A stretch of DNA of 64,000 nt, taken from positions 248,001-312,000 of the forward strand of contig CP011392.1 of assembly GCA_001005265.1 (NCBI GenBank), read 5' to 3'. The position numbers and the translations under genes are program-made. The first letter of the stretch is position 1. Every line of letters starts with the position of its first letter. Source of the DNA: Dehalogenimonas sp. WBC-2 (GTDB taxonomy: Bacteria; Chloroflexota; Dehalococcoidia; Dehalococcoidales; Dehalococcoidaceae). Of this stretch, positions 24,042 through 31,629 are shown piece by piece. The notes under the pieces are model-generated. The model worked only from the letters and a program-made list of their open reading frames with translations. It ran no database searches and was not told the origin of the DNA.

Positions 24042-26798
24042 CTAGCACTTCGTAAACCCGCACCCCGGACAGATGAAACACCCCTCCTGGTAAACCAGAA
24101 TACTGCCGCATTCAACGCACTGCCCGGCAATATTCTTGACCAGGCCCAGGTCATTAATAACCTTCTTCTCAGTATGGCCGTTGCCATTACCGTTGCCGCC
24201 TACGGTTTCAGGCTTGGGTTGCTCCAGGCAGTGTTCTATGACCGTGGCGATGGCATCGGCGCAGGACAGGACGCTCTTGCCGCCGTCCCAGGCGATGGAC
24301 GGGCAGCGAATACCTTTGAGTTGTTTAGCGACGGAATCAGGGGCTACGCCGCTTCTCAGGGATAAGGAAGCCAGGCGGCAGGTGCTTTCAAGCTGGGCGG
24401 CGGCGCAACCGCCGGTCTTGCCCAGGTGGGAGAAGACCTCACAGACGCCGGTCTCATCAGAGTTGACGGTGACGTAAAGGGTGCCGCAGCCGGTGTTGAC
24501 CTTCTCGGTGAAGCCATTGGTGACCTTGGAACGCTTGCGGGGGCCGAGGGGCTTGGGCGCAGGCACTTCGACAAGCTCAGGGTGAACGGACTTTGAGGAG
24601 CCGGTGGACATCGGCTGATCGGCTTTGCAACCGTCACGGTAGATGGTGATGCCCTTCAAACCGTCATCAAAGGCCATGAGGTAAACACCCTCCACGTCAG
24701 CAACAGTAGCGTCGGCGGGGAAGTTGACGGTCTTGGAAACGGCGTTGTCGGTGTATTTTTGGAAAACCGCCTGCATCTTGACGTGACCTTCCGGGGTGAT
24801 GCGGTGGGCGGTGACGAACAACTTTTTAATCTCATCCGAGACCTCATCCATCTCTTCCAGGTGGCCGCCTTCGGCCAGGTTCTTCATCAGGTCATCGGAG
24901 TAGAAACCGCCTTCTTTGGCGGCGCGCTCAAAGTAGGGGTTGACCTCAATCATCCGGGTGTTGTCCATGATGTTGCGGGTGAAGCACAGGGCAAAATGAG
25001 GCTCGATCCCACTTGAGCAGCCAGCGATGATAGACAAGGTGCCGGTGGGGGCGATGGTGGTGCAGGAGGCATTGCGCATCTTGGTCTTGCCGTCGTAGAT
25101 GGAGCCATCATAGGCCGGGAAAACGCCGCGTTCAGCGGCCAAAGCCTCGGATGCCTTGTGTGATTCAGACTGGACGAAACCCATGACCGCCTCAGCAGTG
25201 GTCAGGGCATCGGGACTGTCATAGGGTATGGCAAGGTCAATGAGCATATCAGCAAAGCCCATGACTCCCAGACCGATCTTGCGAGTCTGGCGGGTGCGCT
25301 CACCGATCTGGGGCAGGGGGAACTTGTTAACGTCAATGACATTATCCAGGAAACGGACAGCGGTGCGCACGGTGTAGCCCAACTTGTCATAATCCACAGT
25401 CTTCTTGCCATTGCCTTTGAGCATACGTGACAGGTTGATAGAACCCAGGTTGCAGGATTCATAGGGCAAAAGCGGCTGCTCACCGCAGGGGTTGGTGGAC
25501 TCAATGCGGCCGAGGCGGGGGGTGGGATTGTCGGCGTTGATGCGGTCAATGAAGACAATGCCGGGGTCTCCGGTCTTCCAGGCCAGGTTGACGATCTTGT
25601 CGAACATGTCCCGCGCCTTTTTACGGACGGCGACCTCACCGTTGTGGGGATTGAGCAGGTCATATTCGCCGTTATTGCGGACGGCTTCCATGAACTTGTC
25701 GGTAATGGCGACGGACAGATTGAAATTGGTCAAAACGCCAGCCTGCTGCTTGGCGGTGATGAAATGCTCAATGTCCGGGTGCTCAATGGACAGGATAGCC
25801 ATGTTGGCGCCGCGGCGGGTGCCGCCCTGTTTAATGACATCGGTAGCGACATCAAAGGCGCGCATGAAGGACACCGGGCCGGAGGCGACGCCGCCGGTGG
25901 TGCCGACGCGGTCACATTCCGGACGCAAGCGGGAGAAGGAGAAGCCGGTGCCGCCGCCGGACTTATGGATCATGGCGGTATGTTTCACAGCATCAAAGAT
26001 GCTTTCGATGGAGTCCTCAATGGGCAAAACGAAGCAGGCGGACAGCTGCCCCAGTTCACGGCCGGCGTTCATTAACGTGGGCGAGTTGGGCAGGAATTCC
26101 AGCCGGGCCATCAGGCCGTAAAATTCGTTCTCTATATCACGTACGTCGCAACCGGGATTATAGATAAGCTCAGCGGCGGCGACGGTGCGGGCGACGCGGC
26201 GGAGCATGTCCTCCGGTGTCTCAGTAGGTTTGCCTTCCTTATCTTTCTTTAAATAGCGTTTCTTGAGTACCTGCAGGGCGTTATCGGCAAGCTCCACCTT
26301 TTCAGGGATGGCCGCTTTTTTATTCGTTTTTACTTTGGCTTTGGTGGCAGTCGGCATGATCTTCTCCTCTTTTACGGGCGTGGCGATAGGGGGGATGGGT
26401 GGGATGGGGGGCTTGGGTATTTCAGTCACGGCTTCGGATACTCCGGCAATGTCTGGGCCAGCAGGGCGAACGGGGGATGATAAGGATGACCCTTCGACAG
26501 GCTCCCCGAGTGCAGACTCGGGACAAGCAGGGCGAACGTGTTTGGTACTGTCTATGATGTCCTTGACCAGCGCCTCGATCTCATTCTCGGTAGCGGCGAT
26601 AGGCTGCTTAACGCCAGCGGGCATAAAAGCCTCCATACCCGGCAGAGCAACAGGCTTTTCCAGTTTGTCGATGACGCGGGCAGCGATCTCCTCTACCCGG
26701 GCGCGCTCGGCGATGCCCATGGCCGAGGCCTGGTTAAAGATGATCTGGGCGATGCGGTTCTTATCGACGATGGGTCTACCTGATAACTGCGGCGTCAT
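24042..26798 (-). CDS. nrdJ: Adenosylcobalamin-dependent ribonucleotide reductase (class II)
   Basis: The enzyme makes deoxyribonucleotides with an adenosylcobalamin radical. The 918-residue protein has an N-terminal extension, then the catalytic barrel (about 190-760). That barrel contains GGGTGFSFSRLRP, RRGANMAILSIEHPD, the NPCGEQPLLPYESCNLGS loop with the active-site Cys and Glu, and SCTTIAPTGTLSIIAGCSSGIEP. The C-terminal part has NTGCGTLYVTVN and a zinc-ribbon tail CVECG...CPGCGFTKC. The N-terminal linker and a site near residue 740 contain peptides encoded by dispersed repeats (26491 and 24565). Its start overlaps the end of nrdR by 23 bases, so the two are coupled and NrdR probably represses the operon. 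Confidence 0.95.
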   Translation of the reverse strand: MTPQLSGRPIVDKNRIAQIIFNQASAMGIAERARVEEIAARVIDKLEKPVALPGMEAFMPAGVKQPIAATENEIEALVKDIIDSTKHVRPACPESALGEPVEGSSLSSPVRPAGPDIAGVSEAVTEIPKPPIPPIPPIATPVKEEKIMPTATKAKVKTNKKAAIPEKVELADNALQVLKKRYLKKDKEGKPTETPEDMLRRVARTVAAAELIYNPGCDVRDIENEFYGLMARLEFLPNSPTLMNAGRELGQLSACFVLPIEDSIESIFDAVKHTAMIHKSGGGTGFSFSRLRPECDRVGTTGGVASGPVSFMRAFDVATDVIKQGGTRRGANMAILSIEHPDIEHFITAKQQAGVLTNFNLSVAITDKFMEAVRNNGEYDLLNPHNGEVAVRKKARDMFDKIVNLAWKTGDPGIVFIDRINADNPTPRLGRIESTNPCGEQPLLPYESCNLGSINLSRMLKGNGKKTVDYDKLGYTVRTAVRFLDNVIDVNKFPLPQIGERTRQTRKIGLGVMGFADMLIDLAIPYDSPDALTTAEAVMGFVQSESHKASEALAAERGVFPAYDGSIYDGKTKMRNASCTTIAPTGTLSIIAGCSSGIEPHFALCFTRNIMDNTRMIEVNPYFERAAKEGGFYSDDLMKNLAEGGHLEEMDEVSDEIKKLFVTAHRITPEGHVKMQAVFQKYTDNAVSKTVNFPADATVADVEGVYLMAFDDGLKGITIYRDGCKADQPMSTGSSKSVHPELVEVPAPKPLGPRKRSKVTNGFTEKVNTGCGTLYVTVNSDETGVCEVFSHLGKTGGCAAAQLESTCRLASLSLRSGVAPDSVAKQLKGIRCPSIAWDGGKSVLSCADAIATVIEHCLEQPKPETVGGNGNGNGHTEKKVINDLGLVKNIAGQCVECGSILVYQEGCFICPGCGFTKC
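24565..24590. repeat. Dispersed repeat inside nrdJ (3' part)
   Basis: ACTTCGACAAGCTCAGGGTG and AACGGA match the TTCGACAAGCTC family. It is read in frame on the minus strand as SVHPELVEV, in a linker before the APKPLGPRKRSKV segment. Confidence 0.75.
26491..26537. repeat. Dispersed repeat inside nrdJ (5' part)
   Basis: CCTTCGACAGGCTCCCCGAG, a small palindrome CCCGAGT-GCAG-ACTCGGG and GGGCGAAC match the repeat family. It encodes in frame a linker with VRPACPESALGEPVEGSS. A second partial unit (GCAGGGCGAACGGGGGATGA) lies just before it at 26461. Confidence 0.75.
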
Positions 26799-27318
26799 GG
26801 CCTTTTCTCCGTTTCATTTTCCTGTCGGCGGTGTCCAACAATAAAGGTAGCTGGGTAAGTGCGTCGGCATCGGGGCGGCTGACCAGCTTATCCACCATTT
26901 CCTTGAACTCGGTGACATCGGTGAATTTGCGGTAGACCGAGGCAAAGCGGATGTAGGCGATGTTGTCTACCGCTTTGAGCTTTTCCATCACCTTGTCACC
27001 GATGGCGGTGGAGGGGATCTCAGCGCGGCCGGTCTCAATCAGTTCCGCCTCAATGTCCTCAGCCAGTCTATCCACCGTGCCTACCGGCAGCGGCCGTTTT
27101 TCACAGGCCTTGTGCAGGCCGGAAAGCAGCTTGTCCTTGCTCCATTCCTCACGGCGGCCGTCTTTTTTAGTGACATAGACGGCGGTGGGCTGAATACGCT
27201 CATATGTTGTGAAACGATAGCCGCAACCAAGACATTCGCGGCGGCGGCGGATGCCGTCCTCAACCTCACGCGAGTCCACCACTTTGAAATCATTTTGTTG
27301 GCAATTGGGGCAATTCAT
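26776..27318 (-). CDS. nrdR: Transcriptional repressor NrdR
   Basis: NrdR represses ribonucleotide reductase genes when ATP and dATP levels signal sufficiency. The 180-residue protein has the N-terminal zinc ribbon (CPNCQQNDF, then CLGCGYRFTTYERI) and an ATP-cone (about 48-140, with VTKKDGRREEWSKDKLLSGL and AYIRFASVYRKFTDV). It is the first gene of an operon with nrdJ and overlaps it. No clear NrdR box pair could be named in the upstream spacer. Confidence 0.96.
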   Translation of the reverse strand: MNCPNCQQNDFKVVDSREVEDGIRRRRECLGCGYRFTTYERIQPTAVYVTKKDGRREEWSKDKLLSGLHKACEKRPLPVGTVDRLAEDIEAELIETGRAEIPSTAIGDKVMEKLKAVDNIAYIRFASVYRKFTDVTEFKEMVDKLVSRPDADALTQLPLLLDTADRKMKRRKGHDAAVIR

Positions 27319-27725
27319 GTTCTAAAAAACCACTACCTATTGTGTTACCAGTATAAGGTACCACTAGATGTAGGGGTTGTCAATAGGAATATAGTCAGTT
27401 ATTATAGCTGATAGGAATTGAGAGCCAAAAAATATTCCAGCCAAAAACACAATGATTCATAGCCTCAATGGTAAACAAGGTTACTTTCATTGATGATAAA
27501 TAAGTATCTATTAACAGACCTAGCTCAGCAATTGACAGTACTAAGACCGGGGTGTAGAATCTGGTGCAATCGCGAAAACAGATGCTGGGCATAAGGAAAA
27601 GAAGTATAGGGAGATAGTGGTTTGAGAAAATCGTCTTCCTTATGTTTTATACTGACCCGCATTGGTTTATAATGTTAAAGGCTATGCCCCACGGCTAATC
27701 GGCGACATACACAAGAGAGGTAAAA
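27319..27725. promoter_or_regulatory. Divergent spacer between nrdR and the cytochrome gene
   Basis: This 407-base spacer has no gene. On the minus strand a TTGACA (27376-27381) lies near the nrdR start with a poor -10. On the plus strand GAGAGG precedes the cytochrome start. I see no strong terminator or repeat. Confidence 0.3.
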
Positions 27726-28301
27726 ATGGAGAAGAAGACAGTCCGTAATATGCTCATGGCTGTTTTGTTGGTGGCAATACCGGTACTCAGTTCCTGCACC
27801 GACGAAACGACTCCCCCGCCAACCACCACCACACCACAGGAGGAAACATTATTACCGACGGTTGATGGTATTGACGCGGCGCTGGTTTATGCCAGCAAAT
27901 GCGCTTCCTGTCATGGTTCAGACCGCCAGGGCGGAGTAGGACCTTCTTTGCAACAGGATATGACCATCGCCTTCTTAAGCCAGTGGGTGCCGGTGCACCG
28001 GACAGGAGTGGGGCTTGATTCACGTCTGCGTGATGCGATGATAAATTGGTTGAAAACCAATTCCACCGTCTCCACTGAGCCAAAACCGACCGATGCCACC
28101 TTTATTTATGCCTTAAATTGCGCCATTTGCCACGGTAACAGCCGTCAGGGTGGATCCGGCGGACCATCAATTGAGCTAACAGATTTGGCCCGGTTTGACG
28201 CAGGCTTCCTGAGTGTTTTCCTACAGGGACATTACCATGGTGTGGATCTCATCCAGTCCCAGCGCGACGCTCTGGCAGAATGGTTGAAAACGAATCCGTA
28301 A
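27726..28301 (+). CDS. Diheme c-type cytochrome lipoprotein
   Basis: The 191-residue protein has a lipoprotein-type signal (VAIPVLSSCTDE, Cys about 24) and a Thr/Pro linker. Two similar units follow, each with a heme c motif: CASCHGSDRQGGVGPSL and CAICHGNSRQGGSGGPSI. The halves are internal duplicates of a mono-heme domain. The second unit lacks an obvious distal Met. It would sit on the outer face of the membrane as an electron carrier. It lies 49 bases before hupS on the same strand and is probably co-transcribed. c-type cytochromes are absent from Dehalococcoides mccartyi, so a heme protein beside Hup is notable. Cytochrome c maturation genes must exist elsewhere. Confidence 0.88.
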   Translation: MEKKTVRNMLMAVLLVAIPVLSSCTDETTPPPTTTTPQEETLLPTVDGIDAALVYASKCASCHGSDRQGGVGPSLQQDMTIAFLSQWVPVHRTGVGLDSRLRDAMINWLKTNSTVSTEPKPTDATFIYALNCAICHGNSRQGGSGGPSIELTDLARFDAGFLSVFLQGHYHGVDLIQSQRDALAEWLKTNP

Positions 28302-28350
28302 TCTACGGAATGAACGTATTACTTTAATAATACCTTCCGAAGGAGAAGAA

Positions 28351-29319
28351 ATGGATATTGCGAAACTAAGGAAACCGGAACTCTCCCGCCGAGATTTCAT
28401 TAAAGTCGCCGGTATGACGGCAACATACCTTGGCTTGAGCCAGGCGCTGACACCTCAGATAGTGCAGGCGCTGGAAAGCACCAGCGGCAAGCCGGCCGTG
28501 ATCTGGCTGGAAGGTTCAGGCTGTACCGGTTGTACCGAATCTTTCCTGAACAACCTGGAACCCAGCGCCACCTCTTTACTGCTGGATACCATTTCCCTGC
28601 GTTATCATGAAACTGCCATGGCGGCCTCCGGCCATCAGGCTAATGCTGCTTTAGAGGACACTATCGCTGAGGGCGGTTATGTTCTGGTGATTGAAGGCTC
28701 AATTCCGCTGGCTCAGGACGGACGGTTCTGCACGGTCGGCGGCAAGCCATTCACCCAGATTGTCCGGGAGTCAGCCAAGAACGCGGCAGTGATTATCTGT
28801 GTCGGTTCCTGCGCCACTTTTGGCGGTATCCCGCGTTCCGGCCCGACCGATTCTGTTGGCTATCTCTACCGCGGCAAGGAATTACATCATTATTTTGATG
28901 ATGTCGGCGCCAAACCGGTCATCAACCTGCCCACCTGCCCGTTACATAACGAGCGGCTGGTAGCGACAATCGTTCATTACCTGACCTTCGGCACTGCTCC
29001 GGAGATGGACTCTTTCCACCGGCCGCTGGCTTTCTACGGCAAGCTACAGCATGACAATTGCACCCGCCGCGGTCAATATGAATCCCGGCACTTCCTGACT
29101 GATTACAACGATCCAAAGCAACAGGGTTACTGTCTGATCCTCAAAGGCTGTAAAGGCCCGGTGGCCATGCAGGACTGCTGGGAGCGCCTGTGGAATAACC
29201 GCGGCAATTACTGCATCAACGCTGGCATCCCCTGCGTAGCCTGTTCCAATCCGGAATTCTACGAAGAGACCAGCCCCTTGTATGCTCACGACTATGACTT
29301 CGGTCTGCCGCCAAAGTAA
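28351..29319 (+). CDS. hupS: [NiFe] hydrogenase small subunit HupS
   Basis: The small subunit carries the iron-sulfur clusters that take electrons from the active site. The 322-residue protein starts with a Tat signal (LSRRDFIKVAGMTATYLGLS), so the enzyme faces the periplasm. The proximal cluster motif SGCTGCTESFL lies at about residue 60, with GSCATFGGIPRSGPT and PTCPLHNERL further on. The distal and medial cluster Cys and His residues lie in the C-terminal part (HDNCTRRG, GYCLILKGCKGP, NAGIPCVACSNPEF). No C-terminal membrane helix is present. RBS GGAG precedes the ATG. Confidence 0.95.
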   Translation: MDIAKLRKPELSRRDFIKVAGMTATYLGLSQALTPQIVQALESTSGKPAVIWLEGSGCTGCTESFLNNLEPSATSLLLDTISLRYHETAMAASGHQANAALEDTIAEGGYVLVIEGSIPLAQDGRFCTVGGKPFTQIVRESAKNAAVIICVGSCATFGGIPRSGPTDSVGYLYRGKELHHYFDDVGAKPVINLPTCPLHNERLVATIVHYLTFGTAPEMDSFHRPLAFYGKLQHDNCTRRGQYESRHFLTDYNDPKQQGYCLILKGCKGPVAMQDCWERLWNNRGNYCINAGIPCVACSNPEFYEETSPLYAHDYDFGLPPK

Positions 29320-29375
29320 AAAAGGATTGGGAGCAGACGAATGATCAAAAATAAGCTTGGAAAGGTATTTTAAAT

Positions 29376-30986
29376 ATGACGCGCATTGTCGTTGATCCGT
29401 TAACCAGAATTGAAGGCCACCTCCGGATTGAGGTTGAAGTTGAGAATGGAGTGATCACTGATGCCTGGTCTGCCGGTACCATGGCGCGCGGCATTGAAGT
29501 GTTGCTTCAGGGCAAAGATCCCTGGGATGCCCCCTATGTCACCAGCCGTGTTTGCGGTGTGTGCGAAGGCGTTCATAACATCGCTTCATCCCAAGCCATG
29601 GAAGACGCTTTCGGCATTGAATTGACCGAGGCCGGCCGCCTGATGCGCAATATTTTTTCTGCCGGTTATTATGTCCATGACCATTTTATTCACTTCTATG
29701 TCCTTTCAGCCCTTGATTTCCTGGATATCATGGCTATTGCTGAATATAAGGGCAGTGACCCCGGTCTGCTGGCTATCAAGTCCAAGATAGTGGGACTGGT
29801 AATGGCCGGAGATACCTCACCCTTTACCCCGCGCTATCAACCTGATGAGTTTTCAGTCAGCGACCCCGAGACGGTAACCACACTGGTGTCTCATTACCTG
29901 CGCGCGGTGGAACTGAAGGCTAAGTCTCAGAAGATGTTGTCTTATCTAACCGGCATTCAGCCGCATCCCAATGCCATGAATGTCGGTGGCTGCACTGCCA
30001 CCCCCAGCGTGGAAACACTGAGAGATCTGCGCAATCTGTGGGTGGAGCAGGCTGAGTTTGTCAATAACGTTTACCTGCCTGATGTACTGGCGGTGGGCTA
30101 CGGTCCTTTGCTGCCACTGGCGGCTTCTGCCTTCGGCGCTACTGCCGGCAACTATCTGGCTTACCCGATGCTGCCACAGGGCAGCCCGAGCGCCGCTGGA
30201 GACAACTCTTTTGGCGGTTCCAATCCTATGTTCAAGGGTGGCGTTATTATGGCCACCGGGCCCCGCGGTTCGCTGGCTGATATTGGACCGGTTAATGTTG
30301 CGCCGGTGGATTATGATCAGATTACCGAATCAGTAACCAACTCTTGGTACGATTATCCGGCAGGGGTGAACAAAATCCACCCGTCTGAGGGTGTCACCAA
30401 GTTTAATCTGGATAAATCCGGAGCTTATTCATTCATGAAAGCCCCGCGCTATGATTCACAACCAATGGAAGTCGGGCCGCTGGCACGCGGCATGGTCAAC
30501 AAATTCCCGCAACTGGATGCCTTCTTCAAAGCCGGTGGACGGGAGGGCGTGGTCGCCCGGCATTTGAGCCGCGCGGTTATTTCCAAGATGATTATCGATG
30601 AAGGATTGGCCTGGATTGATCGGTTGATTGAGATGAGAGTGGCCGGGCCGCTGGTGGGCATGCACGAAAAAGCTGTACCCCGGACAGGGCGAGGTATGGG
30701 CGTCTGGGACGCACCCCGCGGCGCTTTGGGTCACTGGGTGGAAGTGGATAACCACCGTATCAAGAACTACCAGCTGGTAGTTCCGTCTACCTGGAATGCC
30801 GGTCCCCGTGATGAGAACGGCGTAAAAGGTCCTTATGAGCAGGCGCTCATCGGTGCGCCGGTACCGGACATTGACAACCCGATAAATGTGGTGCGCATTA
30901 TCCGATCCTTTGACCCGTGCATTGCCTGTGCCGTCCACCTGATTGATCCGCATACCAATGATATTAAAGTAGTCAAGATATCCTGA
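29376..30986 (+). CDS. hupL: [NiFe] hydrogenase large subunit HupL
   Basis: The large subunit binds the Ni-Fe(CN)2CO site and oxidises H2. In this 536-residue protein the N-terminal ligand motif is RVCGVCEGVH (about 59) and the C-terminal one is DPCIACAVH. The latter is followed by a 15-residue tail that a specific protease removes after the His. The remaining regions (LTRIEGHLRIEVEV, GMGVWDAPRGALGHWVEV) are typical of group 1 uptake enzymes. It follows hupS by 56 bases and is followed by the protease gene hupD. It feeds electrons to reductive dehalogenases in the inferred respiratory chain. Confidence 0.96.
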   Translation: MTRIVVDPLTRIEGHLRIEVEVENGVITDAWSAGTMARGIEVLLQGKDPWDAPYVTSRVCGVCEGVHNIASSQAMEDAFGIELTEAGRLMRNIFSAGYYVHDHFIHFYVLSALDFLDIMAIAEYKGSDPGLLAIKSKIVGLVMAGDTSPFTPRYQPDEFSVSDPETVTTLVSHYLRAVELKAKSQKMLSYLTGIQPHPNAMNVGGCTATPSVETLRDLRNLWVEQAEFVNNVYLPDVLAVGYGPLLPLAASAFGATAGNYLAYPMLPQGSPSAAGDNSFGGSNPMFKGGVIMATGPRGSLADIGPVNVAPVDYDQITESVTNSWYDYPAGVNKIHPSEGVTKFNLDKSGAYSFMKAPRYDSQPMEVGPLARGMVNKFPQLDAFFKAGGREGVVARHLSRAVISKMIIDEGLAWIDRLIEMRVAGPLVGMHEKAVPRTGRGMGVWDAPRGALGHWVEVDNHRIKNYQLVVPSTWNAGPRDENGVKGPYEQALIGAPVPDIDNPINVVRIIRSFDPCIACAVHLIDPHTNDIKVVKIS

Positions 30987-31038
30987 TCCGAAACGGTATA
31001 AAGGCACTATAAAAATACTGGGATAATAATTTTACGGT

Positions 31039-31066
31039 GCACGGCGACAGTTTACTGTCGCCGTGC
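31039..31066 (+). terminator. 12-bp hairpin between hupL and hupD
   Basis: GCACGGCGACAG and its exact complement enclose TTTA. It lies 52 bases after the hupL stop and has no strong T run (TGTGTTTATG). It may reduce read-through into hupD or protect the hupSL message. Confidence 0.55.
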
Positions 31067-31087
31067 TGTGTTTATGGGGTGATAAAG

Positions 31088-31576
31088 ATGCTGAATATTG
31101 AGCCGACAGAAAATGTTTTAATCCTGGGAATAGGCAATGTAGCCTTGGGCGATGAAGGTTTCGGCATTCATGTTGCCCGAAGATTGAAAGACACCAGCTT
31201 TCCGGCTAACGTCAGGGTTGAAGAAGGTGCGGTGGCCGGGTTTGATCTACTGGGAACGCTGACTGATGTTGACAGGCTCATCGTTATTGATGCCATGATA
31301 TTGGACCTGGCTCTGGGTGAAATAGCTTTCATGGATCTGGATGCCGGATTTAACGCCATCAATAAAACCAACATGTCTTTTCACCAGGTGGGAATAGTAG
31401 AGTTGTTGCAGATTTCTTCTCTGGTAGGCAAAACACCGCGGGTTCACTTTTTGGTCACCAAGCCGGATAAGATGGAATGGAGCTTTGAATTGTCTCCAAT
31501 GGTGGCTCAGGCAGCCGATAAAGCAGCGGCATTTTTGCAGCAAAAACTGGCGATCAACCACATCACCAGCGAATAG
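31088..31576 (+). CDS. hupD: Hydrogenase maturation protease HupD/HyaD
   Basis: The 162-residue protease cuts the C-terminal tail of HupL once nickel is in place. LILGIGNVALGDEGFGIHVA at the start has the Gly-rich loop and the Glu (GDEG) that helps bind nickel. The Asp in LIVIDAMI and the His in SFHQVGIVELL complete the site. The start at 31088 follows GGGGTGA; the frame extends upstream to 31037, but that start lies in the hairpin. Confidence 0.92.
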   Translation: MLNIEPTENVLILGIGNVALGDEGFGIHVARRLKDTSFPANVRVEEGAVAGFDLLGTLTDVDRLIVIDAMILDLALGEIAFMDLDAGFNAINKTNMSFHQVGIVELLQISSLVGKTPRVHFLVTKPDKMEWSFELSPMVAQAADKAAAFLQQKLAINHITSE

Positions 31577-31629
31577 CCGCCTGCCTTTTGGGTGAGAGTT
31601 AATTTCAGCTATCGCCGATACTGACTAGT

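Noticed and set aside
25492-26121. Long plus-strand frame over nrdJ
   Set aside because: Antisense to nrdJ; long because of the high GC third-position bias, not a gene.
27376-27381. TTGACA as a -35 for nrdR with a paired NrdR box
   Set aside because: The matching TATACT would be 22 bases away and no pair of conserved NrdR boxes is visible.
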